Shown: positions 1 to 7,659 of the stretch, in pieces
How the letters are laid out: every line of letters starts with the position of its first letter
Numbering within the stretch: position 1 is the stretch's first letter
From: an uncultured bacterium
GTDB lineage: Bacteria; Bacillota; Clostridia; Lachnospirales; Lachnospiraceae
DNA: 16,235 nucleotides
Direction of reading: 5' to 3'
Assembly (NCBI GenBank): GCA_937893485.1
Contig: CALBJL010000183.1
Coordinates: 1-16,235 of the forward strand
Notes under the pieces: generated by a model
Told to the model about the DNA's origin: nothing
The model's database searches: none
What the model saw: only the letters and a program-made list of their open reading frames with translations
Made by a program: the position numbers and the translations under genes

Positions 1-115
1 GCAGTGGGAAAACGCCGGAAGGCGTCTTTGCGAATGGCGCGGGCTGAACTGTTACAAAATATGAGATACCCGTACTGCAAAATTTGATGAATCATTCTGG
101 ATGGTTCTTTCACAC

Positions 116-122
116 GAGGAGG
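116..122 (+). promoter_or_regulatory. Strong Shine-Dalgarno that sets the DUF2508 gene start
   Basis: GAGGAGG lies 6 nt upstream of the ATG at 129-131. An in-frame ATG at 84 exists but has no comparable site, and its 15 extra residues do not look like the family. The start at 129 is therefore preferred. Confidence 0.85.
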
Positions 123-128
123 TTTCCT

Positions 129-350
129 ATGCTGCACTTATTCCATCAAACGGCAACAACACCTGAAAATAACCCTCACTACACGGTATTATTGGACGAT
201 CTCGAACGCACAAAGCGGGAGCTGGAGCATGTCTATTCCGCTTTTTCAAATGTGACAGATCCAGATCTGATCGATGCCTATATTTATCAGCTAAATTCCG
301 CCCAGCTCCGCTACCGGTTTTTGTTAAACTCCGTAAAGGAATATAAATAA
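129..350 (+). CDS. DUF2508 (YaaL-like) small protein
   Basis: Small 73-residue protein of unknown function. The core LLDDLERTKRELEHVYSAF followed by NVTDPDLIDAYIYQLNSAQ is the recognisable DUF2508/YaaL pattern: a charged helix, a VTDPDLID turn, then a second helix ending RYRFLLNSVKEYK. No signal peptide, membrane segment or cysteine is visible, so it should be a small cytosolic helical hairpin. In Bacillus relatives the gene sits near recR and bofA; here the upstream neighbour lies outside the window, so that linkage cannot be tested. It is the only + strand gene and ends at TAA 348-350, 13 bp before a bidirectional terminator shared with the convergent fliS. The start follows the GAGGAGG at 116-122. 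The family assignment is recognition from memory; the function is unknown. Confidence 0.85.
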   Translation: MLHLFHQTATTPENNPHYTVLLDDLERTKRELEHVYSAFSNVTDPDLIDAYIYQLNSAQLRYRFLLNSVKEYK

Positions 351-363
351 TACCGGCAACGAA

Positions 364-387
364 AAAAGAGAGGTTTCCCTCTCTTTT
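364..387. terminator. Bidirectional intrinsic terminator between DUF2508 gene and fliS
   Basis: Perfect 10-bp stem AAAAGAGAGG (364-373) / CCTCTCTTTT (378-387) with a 4-nt TTTC loop. The stem's own A and T runs give a U-tract in either direction, which fits the convergent gene pair. On the minus strand it overlaps the fliS stop codon (386-388). Confidence 0.85.
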
Positions 388-862
388 ATACTAAAAATCC
401 ACGGCTGTTGCTGCTGCCGTCATAAGCAGATTCATTTAATGCATGTTTTCCGTAGGTATACCCTGCATACACGGTCTCCGTGTTGTGCATGACCGGCTCG
501 GATGTATCCTCCGCCGCGATCTGCGCAAACGCATCGTACAGCTTGCGCATCACATTTCTGGCATTCGAGATCGGCTTTTTCTTGTGTGTCGCCAGTGCCA
601 GTGCGATCTGCCTGCGGCTGTAAGTGTATAGCGGATAGAGCTGTTTTGCCAGATCATATTTAAAATCCAGCGAATCCTGCAGCCGTACAAGCACCGCATC
701 CGCATGCCGGATCGCCATCCGGTACGGTTCTCCGCCCAGCTCATATGCCTCCAGCGCATCATCCAGATAGGTGAAAAAGATCTCATACTGGATCACGATC
801 ATTTCGCTCGCGTTACACTGGGTCAGCCTGCGCGTAAACTCTTTTTTCTTTTCATCAGTCAT
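386..862 (-). CDS. fliS: Flagellar export chaperone FliS, with C-terminal extension
   Basis: Likely cytosolic chaperone that binds the C-terminal D0 region of flagellin, keeping monomers unpolymerised until export. The protein has 158 residues, versus about 130 for typical FliS. Residues 5-117 fit the FliS helical bundle: FTRRLTQCNASEMIVIQYEI at the N-terminus, then a middle helix (LDFKYDLAKQLYPLYTYSRR) and a last helix up to FAQIA. The gene lies 25 bp downstream of flagellin, the usual chaperone-client arrangement, and must share its transcript because no terminator lies between them. Residues 118-158 form an extra polar tail with YAGYTYGKHALNE and a SRGFLV end, outside the FliS fold. A GGGGGG-type ribosome binding site lies 10 nt before ATG. 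The FliS call rests on residue pattern plus context; the tail's role is unknown. Confidence 0.85.
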   Translation of the reverse strand: MTDEKKKEFTRRLTQCNASEMIVIQYEIFFTYLDDALEAYELGGEPYRMAIRHADAVLVRLQDSLDFKYDLAKQLYPLYTYSRRQIALALATHKKKPISNARNVMRKLYDAFAQIAAEDTSEPVMHNTETVYAGYTYGKHALNESAYDGSSNSRGFLV

Positions 863-887
863 ATTCCATCATCCCCCCGCATTCAGA

Positions 888-2375
888 CTACTGCAGGAGC
901 TGTAAAATCTGCTGCGGCATATCATTCGCCTGTGTCAGAACGGAAATACCCGCCTGATCGAGCACATTCATATTGGAATAAACGGACATTTCCTCTGCCA
1001 TATCCGTATCCATGATACGTGAGATCGCAGACTCCATATTTTCTACAGTTCCGTCCAGACTGCTCACGGCATAGTCCAACCGGTTCTGATATGCTCCGAT
1101 GCGTGATCTCACCTCGCTGACCTGTGCAATCGCATCATCGAGTGCGGAGATCGCCTTATCTGCACCGCCTCTGCGGACAAGGTTCAGATCATCAATATAG
1201 AGCGCCTCACATGTCACGGAAGGAATTCTCAGATCGATCACCTGATTTTCATGTGCGCCGACCTGCAAGGTCATGCTGCCGATATCGGTCATCTCAAGGT
1301 CAACCGTAGCCTTATGGTTTGCACCATTCTGGATCGCATCGTCCATGACATTCTGCGTATCCTTCTCCGGATCGATCTCAAAGATCATCTCAAAACCGTT
1401 CAGATCGCGGATCGTCACTTTCTTGCCATCCGTCAGATAGGTCGCTGTCTCAGAAAATCCCTCCCCGTATGTAATCGGCAGATTCGTATCCGGATCAACC
1501 ATCGGCTGTCCGTTTGCATCCAGTTTCTGATCGGTATCGCGGATCAATGTGATTTCGACATCTTTTCCCGCCGGAACATCTCCATTTGCGTCAAGTATAT
1601 GCGTACCAAATACCGTGCCCTCGATCTTTGCACTTTTACCGTAATCAACGGTTACCAGATCATAAGCATCGGCTCCGTTTTTCGTCACTGTTACACCCGC
1701 GAGCTCACCGAGTTCCTTGAGCTTTTCATAAATCTCGTCCTGTGTATCTGTCTTTAAGATTTCAACAGAACAGCCATTGAGTTCTACGACACCTTCCCGT
1801 CCGGCTGTAACCTGTAAGCCCTGCAATTCTGCCTGCTCCGGAAGCTGCGTCACATCGAATTTATAATTTTCTGCCGACACATTGTCGGAGGTCTGGAAAT
1901 TGCGGATATATGTACCTGCTAGTTCTCCGCCGACACTGGGGAAAATACGGAAATCCTGCGAACCGTCCAACAGCGCCTTACCGTTGAACTCGGTATCTGT
2001 CGCGATACGGTCGATCTCCTCCTGAAGCGCCACAATCTCCTGCTGACATGCCTCTCTGTCCTCTGTACCCATCGTATCGGTTGCAGCCTGAACCGCCAGC
2101 TCACGCATACGCTGTAACATCGCATGTGTCTCGTTCAACGCACCGTCTGCGGTCTGCATAACACTCGCACCGTCTGCCGCATTCTTGCTCGACTGATCCA
2201 GCGCCTTGATCTGCGCACGCATTTTATTACTGATCGCCATACCTGCCGGGCTGTCCTTCGCCTTGTTGATCTTGTATCCGGAGGACAGCTTTTCGATAGA
2301 CGCTGTCAGCGAATTCTCTGTCCGGTGAAGCTGTGCGTTGGCAATCACAGCCGATATATTCTGGTTTACTTTCAT
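888..2375 (-). CDS. fliC: Flagellin (flagellar filament subunit)
   Basis: Structural subunit of the extracellular flagellar filament, exported by the flagellar type III apparatus. Of 495 residues, 1-140 form the N-terminal D0/D1 region (MKVNQNISAV start; IEKLSSGYKINKAKDSPAG; LQRMRELAVQAATDT at 87-101; FNGKALLDG at 130-138) and about 365-495 the C-terminal D1/D0 (MTLQVGAHENQ; AISALDDAIAQVSEVRSRIG; ending in MPQQILQLLQ). The middle, about 145-360, is variable; residues 195-253 resemble a flagellin_IN motif (GVVELNGCSVEI, later GVTV and YGKSAKIEG). Two DANG segments (262-265, 286-289) and an Asp/Pro-rich insert follow. Three cysteines (110, 202, 389) are unusual for a flagellin. It is monocistronic or co-transcribed with fliS from a sigma-28-like promoter at 2502-2508, with an SD AGAGGTG at 2381-2387. 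Other flagellin genes elsewhere in the genome are likely. Confidence 0.97.
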   Translation of the reverse strand: MKVNQNISAVIANAQLHRTENSLTASIEKLSSGYKINKAKDSPAGMAISNKMRAQIKALDQSSKNAADGASVMQTADGALNETHAMLQRMRELAVQAATDTMGTEDREACQQEIVALQEEIDRIATDTEFNGKALLDGSQDFRIFPSVGGELAGTYIRNFQTSDNVSAENYKFDVTQLPEQAELQGLQVTAGREGVVELNGCSVEILKTDTQDEIYEKLKELGELAGVTVTKNGADAYDLVTVDYGKSAKIEGTVFGTHILDANGDVPAGKDVEITLIRDTDQKLDANGQPMVDPDTNLPITYGEGFSETATYLTDGKKVTIRDLNGFEMIFEIDPEKDTQNVMDDAIQNGANHKATVDLEMTDIGSMTLQVGAHENQVIDLRIPSVTCEALYIDDLNLVRRGGADKAISALDDAIAQVSEVRSRIGAYQNRLDYAVSSLDGTVENMESAISRIMDTDMAEEMSVYSNMNVLDQAGISVLTQANDMPQQILQLLQ

Positions 2376-2472
2376 GTTTGCACCTCTGTCTTTTCTCTGT
2401 GTGCGCTTCCCTGCTTTGATTTATCTCATCGGCAACCATCCGTGTCACCGCTCATTACTCATACAATCCTTT

Positions 2473-2495
2473 TGTGATAGAAATTTCCTGTCACA
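2473..2495 (-). repeat. 23-bp inverted repeat at the predicted flagellin transcription start
   Basis: Read on the minus strand, TGTGA, 13 nt, TCACA. The inner bases also pair (AGGAA against TTTCT, one G-T wobble), leaving a single C/A mismatch. Its upstream edge falls about 7 nt after the -10 element, so it would be either a DNA operator at +1 or a hairpin at the 5' end of the message. No U-tract follows on either strand, so it is not a terminator. Confidence 0.7.
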
Positions 2496-2501
2496 GAACT
2501 T

Positions 2502-2528
2502 ATATCGGAAGATCAGCCCTCTTTCGTA
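2502..2528 (-). promoter_or_regulatory. Sigma-28-like promoter of flagellin-fliS
   Basis: The minus strand has CCGATAT at 2502-2508, an exact match to the Bacillus sigma-D -10. A poor -35 (TACG, 2525-2528) lies 16 nt upstream. The element overlaps the end of the preceding gene (its TGA is at 2513-2515) and would give a leader of about 120 nt. Sigma-28 control is standard for flagellins. The weak -35 is the main doubt. Confidence 0.65.
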
Positions 2529-5500
2529 ATGCCTTCCTGCAAAAATACAACGACTTTTTCCGCAATGCCGTACAGCTCCTTCGTCTGGATCTCATAGGTC
2601 TGCGCATCCTGTCCATCCGCATCCGGCGTCTCTGCCAGCTCGAATTTCACCAGATCCAGATGTCCACTGTAGATCGCATGGATGTCATTGTTATCCACAT
2701 CCGTATCATCCGATGCCAAAAGCTGTGCCATTCGCGGCAGCTCCCGCTGTAACCGGTCTGCACCCGCCCGCGAATCGGACGCAAAATAGCCCTTGACACC
2801 GTGGTCTGTCGCCTGCAGCTCAGCCGCCACCCTGCCATATGCCGCACTGTCCATTGTGACACGGACGCGACCCTTTTTCTCACTGGAACGCACAATCCGC
2901 ACATTGACTCCCGTCACACCGTCACTCGTCAGAATCGGGATCTGGTAGCGTTCTTCTGTTGCCAGTTGCGCACCAAGCTGCAGCTGTGCGGTCATCATCC
3001 GGAACTGTCTGACATCGAGTCTGGTCATACCCTCATGCCACATCGTCTGTCCACAATGCTCTGCGACCTCAGCCAGTGTCTGCATTGCATCTGCCAGCTC
3101 CTCCGGTGTCTGGGTATGTTCGCCGATTTTATGGAGAATCTCCTCCTTTGCCTTGGCGATCTCCTGTAATAATTCGTCTTTCGTATCCCCGTCGTCCATC
3201 CGGTCAATCTCATCCGTCATGCCAAACAGACGGCGCAGCGCATCATTCGGATTTGCGAGCATCTGCTGCATCGCAAGCACATGGTTCACAGTCACCGGAA
3301 CACTGTATGTTTCCAGCATCTCATAGACCTGCGTGCTGCATGCGGCTGCCTCCTGCATCTGTTTTAATGCCTCATTCGTTTCCCTAATATCAACCTCTTC
3401 GCTATCTGTCTGCGGCTTGGTCTGCTCCAGATATTCGAGCAGCTCCTCCGGTGTCATTTCCTGCCAGTTACGCCCAGATAACAGATCTGTAAACTGCTCC
3501 GGCTCCTGTGCGATTTTCTGCACCTCGCGGAAACATTCAGTCTGGTATGCCGATAAAATCTGGTCTGTGATCGATGTGCCATTGCTCTTTTTGTCCACAC
3601 CGCCAAACTCATCATCCACCGTGTAATCCATACCGCTTTTTTTGCCGCTGCGCACCGCGCGCAGCAGATTTTCCATCGTCAGAGGCGCGCCCTGCTGTAC
3701 AAGTGCACCGACTGCCGCCCCATCACCGACCTCGACCTGATGGATCAGGCGGTAAATGCCGATATAGGCATCCCGCTCCTCCTGCGAAATAGAATGATTA
3801 TGCTCTAACTTCCATAAATATTGACTAAACTTGGTCAGATCATCCGCTCCACCGATCTCTGCGCGGATTGTTCGTGCCTGTTCATTCAACTCACTGATAT
3901 CCATCTGTAACGGATTTATGCCATCACGGATCATCTCACGCACAACGGCGGGCTTTAAGCTGTCAAATGCCTCCTGCACCTGCCGGTCGGCGAGCTTCAT
4001 CTGCGTAACGGAATCCGGTGTGATCTCCATCTGATTATAGGCTAAAATGCGCACCGAACGGGCATTTGCCTCTGTCGGCTCCATGCCGATCTCCTGCAAA
4101 ATATCATCCACATTGCGGAATGCTTTTTTGATCGAATCACCCATATCGCTGCGCGGTGCCGTCATCAGTGTCTCATAAGCCTCCCCCGCTGCCGCCAGCT
4201 TTGCCTGCTGTGCACTGCCTGCCTCATGCAGACTCTCCACCGTTCTGTGATAACGCTCACTGCCCAGCGCATACGCAGGCATTCCCTGCAATTCCCGTGC
4301 AATCTCAATCGTCTGCTGAAAGGTCGTAATCTGCTCCTGTGAAGCGACACTTCCATCTGCCTGAAGCAGCTCCTTGTAATAGCTCTGCTCCTGCTGCCGC
4401 AGATCTTCTACGAGCTGCTCCAACGGCTTGGTATCGATCTCCATACCGCGCTTGATCAGCCCGTAATTGGCTTCTGTCGTCATGACCAGCCGCGTCTCCT
4501 CTAAAATACGGCGCGCTTCTATAAGATTTAGACCGTTTCGGTTCGCGCCGCTCTGCGCGGCATCTGACAGACTGCCGCCCTGCGCATTTCCAGACTTTGT
4601 CACACCTGCTTCATTCAGGCGGTGTGCTTCACGCAGATTTTCGATCGTCAGCTCCTGTCCCTGACCGATCACATAGGCAAGATCCTCGTCCGTCGCCTGA
4701 TCGATCACCTCCGTGGCATCCTGCGCCTGCGACTGCCACGATGCCGCCTCGACAAGATATGCCGCCGACGGCTCTCTGCCCTCGGAAACTGCCTCTGCCA
4801 TCGCTGTCACGACCTGCTCCTCCTGCGGCGGGAGCTGCAGATCCTGCAATGCCACCAACGTATTCAGATGCTCCGCTGTCACCGCCAGATCATTTGCAGC
4901 CAGCCATTTTCCCGCATAAATGTTCTCCGGTGCCGGTGTCAGTCCGGCAGCGATCACAACCTGCTCGATTTGTTCGGTCAATGCCTTATCATCCAGCGTT
5001 TCATCCGGCTGCTGCACCTGTTCCCTGCCGCCGTTATACTGTGCATAGTATAAATTTCCGATCGTCGGCTCCAGCTCATTTTCCAGCATATATTTGATGC
5101 TGCCCTCATCGACCGGCTGCAAATCCTGTGACTGTGCAAACGCCTGTGCATACTGTGCTGCCAGCGCCGCCGAGCCTGCGATCTCCTCAAGCTGTGTCTC
5201 GCTCAGCGTTCCCGTAAAATAGCTCGTGTCCTTGCCCGCCTTCGCCAACTGTGCCTGTATTTTATCCGTCTCTGTCACGATCGTATGAATATCGGTATCG
5301 GGGAGTGAAAATCCGTCATTTTCCATCTCATCTGCATGCTTCGGTGTCGTTTTGTTGACTCCGACAACCATCTCGTTTTTCTGCTGCACAGCATCCTTGG
5401 ATGCCGCATCTATCTTGATTTCCTCTATGACTGCCTTGCCCTGATCCTTTTCCGGTCTGCCATAGGTGACCGTCTGCGTCTCCGGCGCAGAGCCCCGGAC

Positions 5501-5617
5501 GATTCCCTGCGCTGTGCTGCGCGTCTTTCCTTCTGTCTGGCGCTGCTCTGCCTCACGTGCGCCGCTCACCTGTGCTTTCCGAAATATTCCTTTTGCATCT
5601 AATTGTTCGACCTGCAT
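2513..5617 (-). CDS. Large flagellum-linked repeat protein (DUF6240-like), FliK-like C-terminus
   Basis: A 1034-residue acidic, Gln/Glu/Ala-rich protein with no signal peptide or membrane helix. I associate this type with DUF6240 proteins next to Lachnospiraceae flagellar genes, with moderate certainty. A helical hairpin module recurs irregularly; its core is [ILV]T-x-[ED]-N-[LV]-x-x-A: PTIGNLYYAQY (184-194), LAVTAEHLNTL (244-254), LTIENLREAHR (323-333), ITPDSVTQMKLA (532-543), LTMENLLRAV (646-655), VTVNHVLAM (775-783). Residues about 890-970 switch to a beta-rich pattern with GRVAAELQ, then GVKGYF, then RLQRELPRMAQLL. This resembles the hook-length-control domain of FliK (L-G-x-V-x-V-x-L then an amphipathic helix). 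The N-terminal 100 residues are polar and probably disordered, as in exported flagellar rulers. SD TAGGAGG precedes ATG. Role inferred, not established: exported flagellar assembly factor. Confidence 0.7.
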   Translation of the reverse strand: MQVEQLDAKGIFRKAQVSGAREAEQRQTEGKTRSTAQGIVRGSAPETQTVTYGRPEKDQGKAVIEEIKIDAASKDAVQQKNEMVVGVNKTTPKHADEMENDGFSLPDTDIHTIVTETDKIQAQLAKAGKDTSYFTGTLSETQLEEIAGSAALAAQYAQAFAQSQDLQPVDEGSIKYMLENELEPTIGNLYYAQYNGGREQVQQPDETLDDKALTEQIEQVVIAAGLTPAPENIYAGKWLAANDLAVTAEHLNTLVALQDLQLPPQEEQVVTAMAEAVSEGREPSAAYLVEAASWQSQAQDATEVIDQATDEDLAYVIGQGQELTIENLREAHRLNEAGVTKSGNAQGGSLSDAAQSGANRNGLNLIEARRILEETRLVMTTEANYGLIKRGMEIDTKPLEQLVEDLRQQEQSYYKELLQADGSVASQEQITTFQQTIEIARELQGMPAYALGSERYHRTVESLHEAGSAQQAKLAAAGEAYETLMTAPRSDMGDSIKKAFRNVDDILQEIGMEPTEANARSVRILAYNQMEITPDSVTQMKLADRQVQEAFDSLKPAVVREMIRDGINPLQMDISELNEQARTIRAEIGGADDLTKFSQYLWKLEHNHSISQEERDAYIGIYRLIHQVEVGDGAAVGALVQQGAPLTMENLLRAVRSGKKSGMDYTVDDEFGGVDKKSNGTSITDQILSAYQTECFREVQKIAQEPEQFTDLLSGRNWQEMTPEELLEYLEQTKPQTDSEEVDIRETNEALKQMQEAAACSTQVYEMLETYSVPVTVNHVLAMQQMLANPNDALRRLFGMTDEIDRMDDGDTKDELLQEIAKAKEEILHKIGEHTQTPEELADAMQTLAEVAEHCGQTMWHEGMTRLDVRQFRMMTAQLQLGAQLATEERYQIPILTSDGVTGVNVRIVRSSEKKGRVRVTMDSAAYGRVAAELQATDHGVKGYFASDSRAGADRLQRELPRMAQLLASDDTDVDNNDIHAIYSGHLDLVKFELAETPDADGQDAQTYEIQTKELYGIAEKVVVFLQEGITKEG

Positions 5618-5649
5618 ATCGACATCCTCCTACTCTGTCACTAACATCT

Positions 5650-5678
5650 ATTTCGGACAGAATCCGCAAAAAAATTAG
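5650..5678 (-). promoter_or_regulatory. Possible sigma-28-like promoter of the repeat protein gene
   Basis: Minus strand CTAAT (5674-5678), 17-nt spacer, CCGAAAT (5650-5656; 6 of 7 to CCGATAT). Its -35 lies inside the glgB terminator stem. It would start transcription about 26 nt before the gene. The spacer is 1-2 nt longer than usual, so this is tentative. Confidence 0.4.
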
Positions 5679-5702
5679 AGCCACCGAAAAAGGTGACTCT
5701 AA
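5668..5702 (-). terminator. Intrinsic terminator after glgB
   Basis: Minus strand stem TTAGAGTCACC / GGTGGCTCTAA with one A/C mismatch, a loop of about 6 nt, followed by seven T (5668-5674 on +). It closes the TPR-AAA/glgB unit just before the flagellar block. Confidence 0.9.
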
Positions 5703-5719
5703 TTCATATTCCTGCCGGA

Positions 5720-7632
5720 TTACTTATAATCAAATGCAAACACAACTGCGCCAAACGGAGCCAGCGGATAACCAACCGAATACGGCTGTCCGTCCCATTC
5801 TCCCTTTTTTGCGGTAAACCGTCTCGGACGCTCTGCACCCGTACCGCCGAAACGCTCCTCGTCAGAGTTTAAAATCAGCCGGTAATTGCCCGCCTGCGGC
5901 ACTCCCACGCGGTAATCAGGGCGCGCTACCGGAGTAAAGCTCAGTACGCAGATCAGACATTTTTTACCATCTGAGGATTTGCGGATAAAGCTGTAGATGC
6001 TGCGCTCCTTGTCGTCCGCGTTGATCCACTCAAAACCGTTTTTTTCGTGGTCGAGCTCATACATTGCCGGATATTTCCGGTAAATGTGAAGCAGTTCACG
6101 GAAGTATTCATATAAGCATGAATCTGCCGGTGCGGTTCCTCTGCCAGTAAATACCAGTCCAGCTCGCGGTCTTCGCTCCACTCGCGCAGCTGTGCAAAAT
6201 CCTGTCCCATAAACAACAGCTTTTTGCCGGGATGCAGCATGAAATAAGTATACGCCAGCCGCAGATTGGCAAATTTGGAATTCTCATCACCCGGCATCTT
6301 ATTGATCATCGAACATTTGAGATGTACGACCTCGTCATGCGAAAGCACGAGAATATAGCGCTCGCTCTCGTTGTAGCTCATCGCAAACGTCATTTTGTAA
6401 TGATTATCCTTGCGGAAATACGGATCGAGCTTCATATAGTCGAGAAAATCATGCATCCAGCCCATATTCCATTTCAATGAGAAGTTCAGTCCGCCGTCCT
6501 CTGCCTTGCCTGTGACCATCGGCCACGACGTAGACTCCTCCGCAATCATGACCGATCCCTTGTTGCGTCCGATAATTAACGTATTGATATGCTTGAAAAA
6601 CTCGATTGCTTCGAGATTTTTGTTGTCACCGTACTTATTGGCAACCCACTGACCATCTCCTTTTCCATAGTCCAGATAGAGCATTGATGCGACCGCATCC
6701 ACGCGCAGACCGTCCACATGATAATGCTCAACCCACATGAGGGCACTGCCGATCAGGAAGTTTTTCACCTCATTTTTTCCGTAATCAAAGATCTTCGTTC
6801 CCCAGTCCGGATGTTCGCCTTTGCGGGGATCTGCATATTCGTACAGACAGGTGCCGTCAAAATTTGCCAGTCCGTGTGCATCGCGCGGAAAATGTGCAGG
6901 TACCCAGTCGAGGATCACACCGATCTTGTTCTTGTGCAGCTGGTCAATCAGATAGGCAAAATCCTCCGGCGATCCGTAGCGTGAAGTCGGCGCATAATAT
7001 CCGGTCACCTGATAGCCCCACGAGCCATCAAACGGATACTCGGAAATACCCATCAGCTCCACATGCGTGTAGCCCATCTGCTTTACATACTTGATCAGAG
7101 ACTTCGCCAGCTCGCGGTATGTATAAAAGCCCTCATCCTCGCGTCCGGGATGACGCATCCATGAACCCGGATGCACCTCTAGGATAGCCATCGGCTCACG
7201 ATATATATTCTTTGCGGCACGTGTCTCCATCCACTCTGTATCTGTCCACGTAAAATGGTCGATATCTGCCACTACAGATGCTGTACCGGGGCGTAATTCT
7301 GCCTGATTTGCATACGGGTCTGCCTTGTAATGGATCTTTCCGTCAGCACCCTCGATCCGGTATTTGTACATATCTCCTAGACCCGCTCCCGGAATAAACA
7401 ATTCATAGATGCCGCACTCCGCCGGCTCCAGCCGCTCCATCTCATGCTTTGTCTCGTCCCATTCGTTGAACGTTCCAATGACCCATACACGTTTGGCACC
7501 CGGTGCCCACAGATCAAACATGACACCCTTTTTCCGTTTGATCGTCATGAGATGTGCACCGAATTTCTTATAGATATCATAGTGCGTTGCCTGTCCAAAC
7601 AGATACATGTCCAGCTCTGTAAAATTCCCCAT
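5720..7632 (-). pseudogene. glgB: 1,4-alpha-glucan branching enzyme GlgB, frameshifted
   Basis: Glycogen branching enzyme (GH13) that forms alpha-1,6 branches in the cytosol. The first frame (7632 to 5953, 559 aa) has an N-terminal CBM48 region (about 25-125; VMFDLWAPGAKRVWVIGTFN) and the catalytic barrel from about 140. Nucleophile D312 (GLRVDAV), acid E365 (MIAEES) and D433 (LSHDEVVH) are all present, with VILDWVPAHF at 239-248. After H505 the frame drifts into a junk tail of 54 residues. The family sequence resumes in another frame (EYFRELLHIYRKYPAMYELD, down to 5720) and contains the whole C-terminal beta domain. Restored, the protein would be about 635 residues, the normal length. The cause is 8 extra nt (6110-6117) or one lost nt. 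It lies 27 bp after the TPR-AAA gene, has SD AAGGGGG, and is followed by a terminator. It may be a true mutation or an assembly error. Confidence 0.9.
6106..6123. repeat. Quasi-palindrome at the glgB frameshift
   Basis: ATTCAT / ATGAAT with a 6-nt spacer (6112-6117), a perfect 6-bp inverted repeat exactly where the reading frame of glgB breaks. Removing 6110-6117 leaves the perfect palindrome ATTCATGAAT and restores the frame as QIHEYFRELL. Confidence 0.75.
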
Positions 7633-7659
7633 CGCATAGCCCCCTTGTTATATCATTGA

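Noticed and set aside
1..87. Open frame running in from the left edge to TGA at 85-87, and a small GGAA-loop hairpin (12-25)
   Set aside because: The 28 residues match nothing I know, and the hairpin lacks the neighbouring bases of SRP RNA or a U-tract. No supportable gene or RNA.
2473..2495. TGTGA...TCACA as a CRP/FNR-type operator
   Set aside because: The spacing is 13 nt, not the 6 nt of CRP sites, and it lies at +1 rather than upstream. Kept only as an inverted repeat.
4597..5097. + strand Pro/Arg-rich open frame opposite the giant repeat protein
   Set aside because: Composition is that of an antisense shadow, and the minus-strand protein has clear repeats and a good ribosome binding site.
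6100..6125. Programmed ribosomal frameshift in glgB
   Set aside because: No slippery heptamer or downstream pseudoknot is evident, and GlgB is not known to use one. A mutation or assembly error is simpler.
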